The position numbers were made by a program, and so were the translations under genes. DNA of 64,000 bases, taken from Roseiarcus sp036513315. Its GTDB lineage: Bacteria > Pseudomonadota > Alphaproteobacteria > Rhizobiales > Beijerinckiaceae. The stretch covers positions 62,001 through 126,000 of the forward strand of contig DATBZF010000127.1 of assembly GCA_036513315.1 (NCBI GenBank), read 5' to 3'. Below, in pieces: positions 15,365 through 23,590 of the stretch. The notes beneath the pieces are model-generated. The model had not been told where the DNA came from. It saw only the letters and a program-made list of their open reading frames with translations, and searched no databases. How positions within the stretch are numbered: position 1 is the first letter of the stretch; each line of letters begins with the position of its first letter.

Positions 15365-18247
15365 TCAGTGCTTGCGGTTCAGGTCGTCGAGGAGCGCTTT
15401 CGCCGCGAGCAGGTCTCCGGTCGCGAATCCCTCGGTGAATTGACCGAATATTGGTGCAAGAAGCTCTAATGCTTCCGAAATGCGCCCCTGGCTCCGCCAC
15501 AGGCGGCAAAGGCTCAATGCCGACCTCAGCTCCCACGACAACGTCTGTTGCGCTCGGGCAAGGTCAAGAGATTTCCTTAAGTAATTCTCCGCGTCGCTCA
15601 CGGAATGTGAAAGCCCCTCCCTAAGGACAAGATCGCTCTTGATTCGAAGAAGCTCAGGAAAATACCAGAGTTCCTCATTGCGTTCAGCGCGATCCAAGGC
15701 TTCGTCAATTGCTATCAGGCCCTCAGCGAGGTTTCCCGAACTGCCTGAAGCGTCCGCAAATTCGCCGAGAAAGACGACGTAGTAGACGCCATATTGTATA
15801 TTCCGGAGTTCGCCGAGCGCGGCGCGCAATAGCGTGAGACCTGCAGCGGAATGCCCGCGCCTGATCGCGAGCACGCCTTTGAAGCAACGCCCCCACGCCC
15901 TCCAGAAATTAAGCGAGTTCCTCGCCGACTGCTCCAGCAGCTCCTCAACAAAGCGCTGGAGCCGATCCATGTCGCCGACAAGCAGTGAAACTGGACACCC
16001 TGCTTGGACCAGAATCTGACATCGCGAAAGAACATCAGTCCCTTGCAACGCTTCCCCGACGACGTCGTCGACTTCGGCCATCGCCTGGTCCGGGAACCCC
16101 TGAAGCCAAAGAATGCGGGAGAGAAAGCATCGCGCTGTGGCTCGCTGATCAAAAACGAAGCGAATCATCTGCGATCCGCTAGTTGGCGATGCGTACATAC
16201 TCAGCATTCGTTCGATGCGCCGACGCGCGGCGGCCTGTTCGCCGCGCAAATGCAGGATGTAGCCGACCATCCGGTCTCCAACGAGGAGGTCAGCAGCCTG
16301 AGAACTTCGCGACGCAAGGCTGCAGAACTTCTCCGCCAGCGCCAGCGCCCCGCTCAAATCCGACTTGTTTAGGAGACCAGCCCATAGTCCCCAGAGGGAT
16401 CGCAATTCGTAGTCGACGTCGTCAAGGCGCTCCGAAGCGTTCAGCGCCGCGCTCCAGGCTGCAGCAGTCTTGGGAACCGATCCGAGCGTCTGCATCGTCG
16501 ACCAACCCAGCGCCGCTTGCAGGACCATTTCGTGGTGGGTGTCCGGGTGCGCTTCAAGAGCCTGCAGAGCGCGTTCGACGCGTTCCCCATATTCGGTCAT
16601 CAGTGAGAGTTGATACCAAAGCGGCTCTGCCGCCACCGTGAGCGCGATGCCAAGCGGGGCGTCTCCGTTCGCCGAAAAAGCCCAATCCAGGGCTGATCTT
16701 GAATCATCGATCAGATGGCGATGACTATCGAGCCATTCGGTTGCGGATCGGACTTCCCATTCGAGGCTTGATTTCTCAAGGAGGTCTTTAAAGTGTGAGG
16801 CATGAATCCTTGCGAACGCCTCTCCCTCGCCGCTTTCTGTGAGCTTTCCAAATGCATAGGCGCGCGTAGTATCGAGCAAACGGTAATAAGCGACTCTCCC
16901 ATCGATAGCGGCGCTCACGAGAGATTTGGCTATCAGGTTCGCGACGCAATCCACCGCAGACGCGGTTGAAAGGCCATCGCGCGCCAGCATGGCGGTCGCG
17001 GACTCCATTGTGAATATGCCCCTGAATACCGCCAGACGCCGCAACGCCGCGCGTTCGGTTTCGGGGAGCGCCGCATAGCTCCAATCCAGCGTCGTGGCCA
17101 GTGTCTGGTGCCGTGTCAAAGCAGTGCGTCTGCCCCGCATCACCAGCCGAAAGCGGTCGTCGAGCAGAGCCGCCAATCCAGCGACCCCGAAAGCATCAGT
17201 GCGCCCGGCCGCGATCTCGATCGCCAAGGCGATTCCGTCCAATCGACGACAAATATCTGCGACGACGGGAGCCTCGGCGTCCGATAGCTCGAACGCGTCA
17301 AGGCTCGCCGCGGCGCGCTCAACAAAGAGTTGGACCGCGGGGAATGTTAGCGCCTCCGCGGCCGTAATCCGCTCTGATACGAGCGGACTCGCGAGCGGCG
17401 GCAATCGGTACAGGCGTTCGCCCGCCACTCCCAGCGGTTCCCGGCTCGTCGCCAGGATATGCGCGCTCGGCGCGCCCTTGAACACTCTCTCGGCCAGGAA
17501 AGCGACCGCTTCGATGAGGCGCTCGCAGCTGTCAAGCACCAGGAGAACGTCTTTGTCTCTGAGATACGCGACCAAGGAACGGGTGGGATCTTCGGATCGA
17601 ACCGCTATGCCAACCGCAGCTGCAAGCGCGCTCGGAACAAGCGCGGGGTCATCGATTGGCGCCAAGTCAACGAAACAAACGCGACCCTTGAAGGCGCCGA
17701 TCGAGGCATTGGCGATCGCCAGCGCGACCGCGGTTTTGCCGATGCCACCTGGCCCGACGATCGTCACAAATCGGTGTTCGAACAAATGATCGGTGAGGTT
17801 AGCCGTAACTTCCGACCTCCCCACCATGCGCGCCAGCGGAGGTGGAAGATCTTGCGGCTTCTCATCGGGGACCGGCGTTCGGGTAGCAGATTCTTGTCTT
17901 TGTAACCGCGCGATCGGAGCGACGAAACTATAGCCTCTTCCGGGAACATTGGTTATGTAACGATTGCCGGCGTGACCATCGCCAAGCGCCTTGCGGAGAG
18001 CGGCTACGTGGACTTTTAGGTTGCCATCCTCAACAAAGGTGTTGGGCCAGACACGAGCGATCAACTCCTCCTTCCCAATCAATTGCCCCGGTTTTTCCAG
18101 TAGGGCGATTAGGATGTCTCGGGCACGGCTACCCAGGGGAACAGGCTTTTCCCCGTCCAGCAGCAGTTGCCGCGCCGGATACAGTCGAAACGAGCCAAAA
18201 GATATCTGTTCGAGCGAACCCACACCGTCGTCCATAGCACTCGTCAC
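15365..18247 (-). CDS. Winged-helix/NB-ARC-type ATPase/TPR transcriptional regulator (copy 2)
   Basis: 960 residues, same architecture as the gene at 3454-6351. The winged helix covers about 15-112 (FGSFRLYPARQLLL, NLKVHVAALRKALGD, VPGRGYSFVAP). Walker A GPGGIGKT is at 165-172 and Walker B is LLVLDSCERLIEA. The remainder is helical repeats. The sequence has clearly diverged from copy 1 in the C-terminal sensor half, so the two probably respond to different ligands. It lies downstream of the orphan kinase's 5' side on the same strand. Role as activator of local genes is inferred from the family. Confidence 0.88.
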   Translation of the reverse strand: MTSAMDDGVGSLEQISFGSFRLYPARQLLLDGEKPVPLGSRARDILIALLEKPGQLIGKEELIARVWPNTFVEDGNLKVHVAALRKALGDGHAGNRYITNVPGRGYSFVAPIARLQRQESATRTPVPDEKPQDLPPPLARMVGRSEVTANLTDHLFEHRFVTIVGPGGIGKTAVALAIANASIGAFKGRVCFVDLAPIDDPALVPSALAAAVGIAVRSEDPTRSLVAYLRDKDVLLVLDSCERLIEAVAFLAERVFKGAPSAHILATSREPLGVAGERLYRLPPLASPLVSERITAAEALTFPAVQLFVERAAASLDAFELSDAEAPVVADICRRLDGIALAIEIAAGRTDAFGVAGLAALLDDRFRLVMRGRRTALTRHQTLATTLDWSYAALPETERAALRRLAVFRGIFTMESATAMLARDGLSTASAVDCVANLIAKSLVSAAIDGRVAYYRLLDTTRAYAFGKLTESGEGEAFARIHASHFKDLLEKSSLEWEVRSATEWLDSHRHLIDDSRSALDWAFSANGDAPLGIALTVAAEPLWYQLSLMTEYGERVERALQALEAHPDTHHEMVLQAALGWSTMQTLGSVPKTAAAWSAALNASERLDDVDYELRSLWGLWAGLLNKSDLSGALALAEKFCSLASRSSQAADLLVGDRMVGYILHLRGEQAAARRRIERMLSMYASPTSGSQMIRFVFDQRATARCFLSRILWLQGFPDQAMAEVDDVVGEALQGTDVLSRCQILVQAGCPVSLLVGDMDRLQRFVEELLEQSARNSLNFWRAWGRCFKGVLAIRRGHSAAGLTLLRAALGELRNIQYGVYYVVFLGEFADASGSSGNLAEGLIAIDEALDRAERNEELWYFPELLRIKSDLVLREGLSHSVSDAENYLRKSLDLARAQQTLSWELRSALSLCRLWRSQGRISEALELLAPIFGQFTEGFATGDLLAAKALLDDLNRKH

Positions 18248-18406
18248 ATTTGGTCGGCGGAGGTAATTGGCCAGAATTCCACGTCATTCACTGCACAATG
18301 GCGCATGTCGATTATTTTCTCTTGGCCAAGAACCCAAAGCTCTGTGATCGGACCAGAATCGCTTGGGCGCCGCCGACCCGCCGCCAGTGCGTTCGGCGCG
18401 TACACA

Positions 18407-18748
18407 CTAATTTTGATGTGGGCAATTATCCTTGTAGATATTTTCGATAGCGTCAGACGAAGGTATGTCAGCGTAAGCGTATTTCGACAGTATTGCATGA
18501 ACAAAAAGCCCTATTATCTGATCGTCGGAAGAGTGTCCGAGGAAGCATGTGGGTTCCCCCCTGCTCTTGCGTCGATCTTCAAAATCATTGATTGACTTCG
18601 TGATGTATTGGTGGCACGCGGTCAGATGGTCGGCGATGCAAAATCTCGCCAATACGTTGATTTTCTCGATATCCTGCTCGGAGCGCGCGTTATTTACGTA
18701 TATGACGACGCCTACCGAAGTCACTATTATTAGACCCCACCGTCGCAT
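18407..18748 (-). CDS. Small exported protein, Rap1a/Tai-like
   Basis: 113 residues with an N-terminal signal (RRWGLIIVTSVGVVIYVNNA). The mature part has a CH..Y..SI segment, a PTCF turn, a helix ending LSKYAYADIP and a closing NIYKDNCP. This pattern recalls the Rap1a/Tai family of small periplasmic proteins, some of which give immunity to type VI amidase effectors. No effector gene is adjacent, so immunity is not claimed. Composition is less GC-rich than its neighbours, suggesting recent arrival. Confidence 0.5.
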   Translation of the reverse strand: MRRWGLIIVTSVGVVIYVNNARSEQDIEKINVLARFCIADHLTACHQYITKSINDFEDRRKSRGEPTCFLGHSSDDQIIGLFVHAILSKYAYADIPSSDAIENIYKDNCPHQN

Positions 18749-19068
18749 TCTGATTCCCCCTAGTCGACGTTAACCGCTGTCCGGTTTTGCAGCCGGCTTG
18801 AGCACCCATCGTCGTACGCGGCATTCGGATGGCGGCTGGCTACGCCGCGACACGTGAGCGATATCGCCTCGAACGACATAACCGCCCGAAATTGGGGCGG
18901 ATTTCCGTAAGAGCCGTGTTGCATCCAAAGCGCCGTTTACCCGGCTTAACCCCAATTCACTCACGCTCGGACCCTATTAGGGGCGATAGTCACTCGCCGG
19001 CAGGGTGAGAGCACCGATGGCGCGATCGCCACCAGACTCTGACCGGCTGTACTCCAACGGGACAAATA
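18749..19068. other. Intergenic stretch, nothing recognised
   Basis: 320 bp between divergently read small genes. No structured RNA, repeat or coding remnant could be supported. Confidence 0.35.
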
Positions 19069-19602
19069 ATGCGCGTCTTGATGATCCTCGTACCTAGCGC
19101 CTCTGCCTCGGGAAAAGAGCCCGTTCTGCGGTTTACTCGCGTTATAGAACCCTATTATTTTTTCCGAGACAACGGCATCGAGGTGGTCGTGGCCTCTCCG
19201 TCGGGCGGTGCGCCGTGGAAACGACGAGAGGATCCAGATGTGTGGTCGTCGAATCCTGTCGCCTGCCGCTTTCGCAAGGATCAGGATGCGCACGACGTAT
19301 TTGCTGATACGCTTAGTCTCGATCAGGTTTGCCCCGAGGATTTTCACGCAGCATTCTGCGTAGGCGAACTCTCAGCGATCTGGCGTCAGCAACTATCTGA
19401 ACCGTCGACGTTGATTGTCGCTGCGGTGCTCGCCTCCAGCAAGCCCGTCGCCATCATACATGAAACAGCGAACATCTCGCTCGACGGAACCAGCACAGGA
19501 TTGCTGATCCTCGGCCGCGGGCAAACCACGCCGGCCATGGCCGCGCGGGCGCTCCTTGCCCTTCTGCAGTCTTCGAACAGTCCCAGTTTGGAGGTCGCAT
19601 AA
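19069..19602 (+). CDS. DJ-1/PfpI-superfamily protein lacking the nucleophile Cys
   Basis: 177 residues with the flavodoxin-like DJ-1/PfpI order. A first strand (MRVLMILVPS) is followed by EPYYFFRDNGIEVVVASPSGG, then HAAFCVGELSAIW at the position of the usual GGHG loop. The nucleophile elbow reads KPVAIIHETAN where active members have KPVAAVCHGPA, so Cys is replaced by His. The C-terminal helix is AMAARALLALL. Family members act as glyoxalases, deglycase-like enzymes, proteases or chaperones; without Cys, classic catalysis is unlikely and a binding or regulatory role is more plausible. It is isolated, with no co-directional partner. Confidence 0.65.
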   Translation: MRVLMILVPSASASGKEPVLRFTRVIEPYYFFRDNGIEVVVASPSGGAPWKRREDPDVWSSNPVACRFRKDQDAHDVFADTLSLDQVCPEDFHAAFCVGELSAIWRQQLSEPSTLIVAAVLASSKPVAIIHETANISLDGTSTGLLILGRGQTTPAMAARALLALLQSSNSPSLEVA

Positions 19603-19795
19603 CGTCTCTCGCACAGCCGGGACGGATGCGTGGAAGGGAGTAACCCCTCAATTTCGAGAGATACCTCATCGCTTGAAGCGGCGGGTAGCGACGAGTCGGG
19701 CTAAGATTGTCAATCGGCCCGACGGCGGCTCATCGTTCGGCCCTGCTTTCCAGTCGGATTGAGAGAGACGAAATGCGGATCACATGGGACACCGG

Positions 19796-20080
19796 TCAGA
19801 GCGGTCGCCCAAGGCGACCACGGAACCTCTTTCCGAAGTCGATGGCGCCGATGTGGCAGCCCTGCATACGGCGGGCGAGGAATGTCCGACATGTGATGGC
19901 GACCCGCAGCCTGACGCCGGCGCGACCAAACCTGTGCGCCGCGATCAGCGTCGAGTGGGAGCCGAGAAGGGGGTCGAGCACGGTATCGCCAGGTTGGGCA
20001 AGGTCCAGGAGCTCGTCCGCCAGCATAGCGACGGGTTTGGCCGTGGGATGATCCTTCAGACGCCGCCGGGCCGGAGAAAA
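19796..20080 (-). pseudogene. Remnant of a DNA methyltransferase (C-terminal part)
   Basis: The frame, open from the TGA of the next gene, reads PARRRLKDHPTAKPVAMLAD then ELLDLAQPGDTVLDPLLGSH and STLIAAHRFGRAG. This matches the C-terminal HPTxKPVAML / VLDPFxGSGSTLIAA segment (AdoMet-binding motif I region) of ParB-linked N6/N4 DNA methylases. There is no start codon, the GSGST motif is damaged (GSHST), and similarity fades after GRAG. It is a decayed fragment and not a working enzyme. It suggests loss of a phage or plasmid-borne gene. Confidence 0.7.
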
Positions 20081-20605
20081 TCAGTTGGATGTTTGCTGTA
20101 TGGCGCAGGTGATATTCTCAGAACGCATTTCGGAATCGACCATTTTTTCGTGATTTGAGAGCCGGACAGTCTCAAAAAACTGATGACCCGGCTTGCGAAT
20201 GTAGGCGCGAGTGGCGGAGCAAGACGAGCTTCCGTCCGTGGTGATCCTCGTTACAATCGTGTATGCTGGCTTATCCCATGATACAACGATCGCCCCGCCG
20301 CTGACCCGATAGGTGACTCTGTTGGGCGCCCCCACTTGATCAATTACCGTCATGGATTGACCAAGGCTCCCCGCTCCCTGCATACCCCCCGAGGAGGCGT
20401 AACTCACGGTTTTGCTCCCGGAAATCAGGTAGGTATTTTCATAGTGCGACCGGTGCTCGGCTTTACGGGGCGAAATTTCGACTTCAACAGAGTCGAAACC
20501 GACAGTGATGCGCGCGCCGGCGAACGCGGGCGGTATGCTCGCAAATAGTCCCGCCGCCAAGCCTCCAAGCAAATTGCGGAATACATTCTTAGAGTTCTGC
20601 TTCAT
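20081..20605 (-). CDS. Hypothetical exported protein, 174 aa
   Basis: Start taken at ATG 20605, because the residues after it form a clear signal peptide (NVFRNLLGGLAAGLFASIPP, cleavage near AFAGA). The mature protein is beta-rich with many Ser/Thr (for example GAPNRVTYRVSGGAIVVSW). It carries two cysteines (SSCSATRAY and ENITCAIQ) that could form a disulfide. I do not recognise a family. Its stop codon is in the same frame as, and directly followed by, the methylase remnant. The longer in-frame extension overlaps the ABC transporter's 3' side and lacks protein-like character. Confidence 0.6.
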   Translation of the reverse strand: MKQNSKNVFRNLLGGLAAGLFASIPPAFAGARITVGFDSVEVEISPRKAEHRSHYENTYLISGSKTVSYASSGGMQGAGSLGQSMTVIDQVGAPNRVTYRVSGGAIVVSWDKPAYTIVTRITTDGSSSCSATRAYIRKPGHQFFETVRLSNHEKMVDSEMRSENITCAIQQTSN

Positions 20606-20838
20606 TCGACGGGGCCCAACCCAAGCTGGCGACCAAGATAGCAAGAGCCGGCGGGAAGTCGAATCGCGACGTATTTTCTTCGTGATCATCCATGGCCGCG
20701 CGCAACGCGATTGGGGCGACCAGCGGCCGCCACTCTCATCGCCGCACCGCCATTTGTCCCAGCGCCGCCGCCCGATACGCGCCAGACGTCGAACTGGCGC
20801 CGGCATGAGCGGGATGATGATGTCATCGACGGATTCGC

Positions 20839-22701
20839 TCACTCCTCGATCCTCTCGGGGACGGGGATCTCGCCGGCGACGACGCGATGGCAGCGCACGA
20901 CGCGCCCGTCCGCACAGGGCTCAAGCCGCTGCGGCGCCGCGCGACAGGCGGCATTGGCATACGGGCACCGGCTTGCGAGATAGCAGCCGACCGGCAGGTC
21001 GATCGGGCTCGGGATTTCGCCCTGCAACGCCGGGGCGACGGGATTATCGACGCGCCGATGGCTCGGATCGGGAAACAGATGCGCCGAGAGCAGCGCCTGC
21101 GAATAGGGATGGCGCGGTCGCCGGAAGATCTCTTCGACCGAGCCTTCTTCGACAATCTGGCCTAGGTACATGACGGCGACGCGATGGCAGACATACTGCA
21201 CGCTCGTGAGGTCGTGGCTGATGAAGAGATAGCTGATGCCGAGTTCCTTCTGCAGTCGGCCGAGAAGCTCGATGAGGCCGGCGCGCGCCTGCGGCGACAG
21301 AACCGAGGTCGGTTCGTCGAGAACGATGAAGCTCGGATTGCAGGCGAGCGCGCGGGCGATGTTGACGCGCTGCAGCGCGCCGGCGCCGAGACCGCGTGGC
21401 CGCCGTTCGAGCAAGGCGGGATCGAGCCCGACGAGCTGCATCAATTCGGCGGCGCGGCGGGCTTTGTCGGCGCGGCTCTGGCGCGTATGCAAATTGAGCG
21501 GTTCCGTCAGAATCTTGCGGATGGTCCAGCGCGGATTGAGGCTGTCGAACGGATCCTGCAGCACGATCTGCAGCTTGGCGCGCTGGCGTCGCATATCGGC
21601 GTCGCCGAACGCGAGAATGTCGGCGCCTTCGAAGCTGATGGCGCCGCCGTCGGGCTGCAGCAGCCGCAGCAGGCAGCGGCCGACCGTCGTCTTGCCGGAA
21701 CCGCTCTCGCCGACCAGTCCGAGCGTTTCGCCCGGCCTGATCGTCAGCGTGACGCGATCCACCGCCTGCACCACCTTGGCCGAGTTGCGCACGGGAAAAG
21801 TCTTGATGAGGCCTCGCACCTCGACCATCGGCGTACCATTGCGCGGCGGAAAGGTCGCGCCGAACGTGAGCCGCCGTTCGCGGTGCAGGCGCAGCACCGC
21901 CTGGCTGTAGGCGTGTTGTGGCGCCTCGAAGAATTGCTCGACCAACGCGTCCTCGACGACGCGGCCGTCATGCAGCACCAGCACCCGGTCGCAATAGTTG
22001 GCGACGATGCCGAGCTCCTGCGTAACGAGCAGCACCGCCGAGCCCGTCGCCTGCACGGTCTGCCACATCTCGTCGAGAAACTGCGCCTGGATCGTCACGT
22101 CGAGGCCGCTCGTCGGCTCGTCGGCGATGAGCAGCTTCGGCCGCGACGAGAGCGCGATGGCGATGAGCGCCCGTTGCGCCATGCCGCCGGAAAGCTCGTG
22201 CGCATAAGCCTCAACGCGGCGCTCGGGATCGTTGATGCCGACCATGCGCAGCATTTCCAGGGCGCGCTGGCGCGTCTCTTCGTCGGTCGCGCGATTGTGG
22301 GCGCGATAGGCGAGGCCGATCTGGCGGCCGATGCGCAGCATCGGATTAAGGGCGCTGCGCGGATTTTGGACGATGATGCCGATTTCGCGGCCGCGGATAT
22401 TGCGCAATTCATCTGCGCTCATCTCGAGGAGATCGCGGCCTGCGAAGTGGACGCGGCCGGAAAGGATGCGGCCTGGCCGCCGCGCGAGGCCGAGCATTGC
22501 GAGCGCCGCCGTCGACTTGCCGCTGCCCGCATCGCCGACGAGGCCGACGATTTCGCCCCTGCGCACCGCGAGGCTCAGCCCGTCGACCGGGCGGATCATG
22601 CCGCCACCGTCGACCGGATAGCCGACGGTCAGTTCTTCGACCGCGAGGAGCGGACGGGCGCCGATCGAGATGGCGTCGATCGCCGCGCGCTCAAGCTTCA
22701 T
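20839..22701 (-). CDS. Fused double ATP-binding subunit of a peptide/nickel-type ABC transporter
   Basis: 620 residues, a DppD-DppF fusion. The first ATPase domain has Walker A GDAGSGKST, an intact signature LSGGMAQRA and IADEPTSGLD. The second has Walker A GESGSGKTT, but the signature region reads GLGAGALQRVNIARAL and the D-loop reads SVLSPQA, so it is degenerate at the signature. A C-terminal oligopeptide-transporter tail with cysteines follows (LASRCPYANAACRAAPQRLEP). It energises import by the two permeases upstream. Start ATG 22701 overlaps the permease stop by 11 bp, indicating translational coupling. Confidence 0.93.
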   Translation of the reverse strand: MKLERAAIDAISIGARPLLAVEELTVGYPVDGGGMIRPVDGLSLAVRRGEIVGLVGDAGSGKSTAALAMLGLARRPGRILSGRVHFAGRDLLEMSADELRNIRGREIGIIVQNPRSALNPMLRIGRQIGLAYRAHNRATDEETRQRALEMLRMVGINDPERRVEAYAHELSGGMAQRALIAIALSSRPKLLIADEPTSGLDVTIQAQFLDEMWQTVQATGSAVLLVTQELGIVANYCDRVLVLHDGRVVEDALVEQFFEAPQHAYSQAVLRLHRERRLTFGATFPPRNGTPMVEVRGLIKTFPVRNSAKVVQAVDRVTLTIRPGETLGLVGESGSGKTTVGRCLLRLLQPDGGAISFEGADILAFGDADMRRQRAKLQIVLQDPFDSLNPRWTIRKILTEPLNLHTRQSRADKARRAAELMQLVGLDPALLERRPRGLGAGALQRVNIARALACNPSFIVLDEPTSVLSPQARAGLIELLGRLQKELGISYLFISHDLTSVQYVCHRVAVMYLGQIVEEGSVEEIFRRPRHPYSQALLSAHLFPDPSHRRVDNPVAPALQGEIPSPIDLPVGCYLASRCPYANAACRAAPQRLEPCADGRVVRCHRVVAGEIPVPERIEE

Positions 22702-23590
22702 TGCGGCGCTCCAGCGCATCGCCGAGGACGGCAAAGCCGAATACGGTGATCGAGATGGCGATGCCGGGAAAGACTGAGGACCACCATTCGCCTAGGATGA
22801 TCTCGTTGGCGCCGCTGGCGATCATCAGTCCCCATTCCGGGGTCGGCGGCCGGACGCCGGCGCCGACGAAGGACAGGCCGGCAGTCAGCAGGATCGCAAA
22901 GCCGATCGTGACCGACGATTGGATCAGCGCCGGCGCCAGCGAATTGGGCAGCACGTGGCGCAACGCGATCGTGAGCTCGCGGTTGCCCAGCGCGCGCGCG
23001 GCCTCGATGAACCCGCGGTTCTTCTGGTTCAGCACCTCGGCGCGGGTAAGGCGGATGTAGATCGGCGTGTAGACGAAGGCGAGCGCGATCACGATGTTGG
23101 CAGTCGAGCGGCCGGCGAGCGCAACGAGCACCATCGCCGAGATGAATACCGGAAACGACTGCAGCACGTCCGAAACGCGCATCAGGAGTTCGGTGACGAA
23201 ATTGCGGAAATAGCCCGCGAGGAGACCGAGCAGCAGGCCGAAGACGAGCGACAGTCCGTTGGCCGAAAGCGCGATGACGAGATCGGTGCGCGGCGCCGCC
23301 ATGAGTCGCGAGAAAATGTCGAAGCCGCTGGTATCCGTGCCGAGAAAATGCGGCGCCGGGCCGCCGGCGAGCCAGGTAGACATCAGGCCCGGGAGTTCGG
23401 TGAGGCTCGGCGGCGGCGCCGAAACGTCGGGCGTCGTCAGCGTCGGATCATAAGCTCCGATCCACGGTCCGATGACCGCGAGGATGGCGACGACGACGAC
23501 GATGGCGAGGCCGAGAACGAACAGCGCATCGACGCGGCGGCGAGGCCGTGCGGCGGACGCCGTTTCCGTGTCGACATCTACCGTGGCCAT
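22691..23590 (-). CDS. ABC transporter permease, DppC family
   Basis: 299-residue inner-membrane permease. An N-terminal helix is followed by the DppC-type periplasmic loop (HFLGTDTSGFDIFSRLM) and five more helices with the EAA loop EAARALGNRELTIALRHVLP. ATG at 23590 shares its first base with the TGA of the preceding permease (TGATG), so coupling is tight. A longer open frame upstream is only read-through of the preceding gene's other frame. With the DppB-like partner it forms the channel for a family-5 binding-protein ligand, probably a peptide or similar small molecule. Confidence 0.93.
   Translation of the reverse strand: MATVDVDTETASAARPRRRVDALFVLGLAIVVVVAILAVIGPWIGAYDPTLTTPDVSAPPPSLTELPGLMSTWLAGGPAPHFLGTDTSGFDIFSRLMAAPRTDLVIALSANGLSLVFGLLLGLLAGYFRNFVTELLMRVSDVLQSFPVFISAMVLVALAGRSTANIVIALAFVYTPIYIRLTRAEVLNQKNRGFIEAARALGNRELTIALRHVLPNSLAPALIQSSVTIGFAILLTAGLSFVGAGVRPPTPEWGLMIASGANEIILGEWWSSVFPGIAISITVFGFAVLGDALERRNEA

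Noticed and set aside
21184..22749. 521-codon open frame antisense to the fused ABC ATPase
   Set aside because: Strongly charged, low-motif sequence typical of the reverse strand of GC-rich genes; the ATPase has clear Walker motifs.
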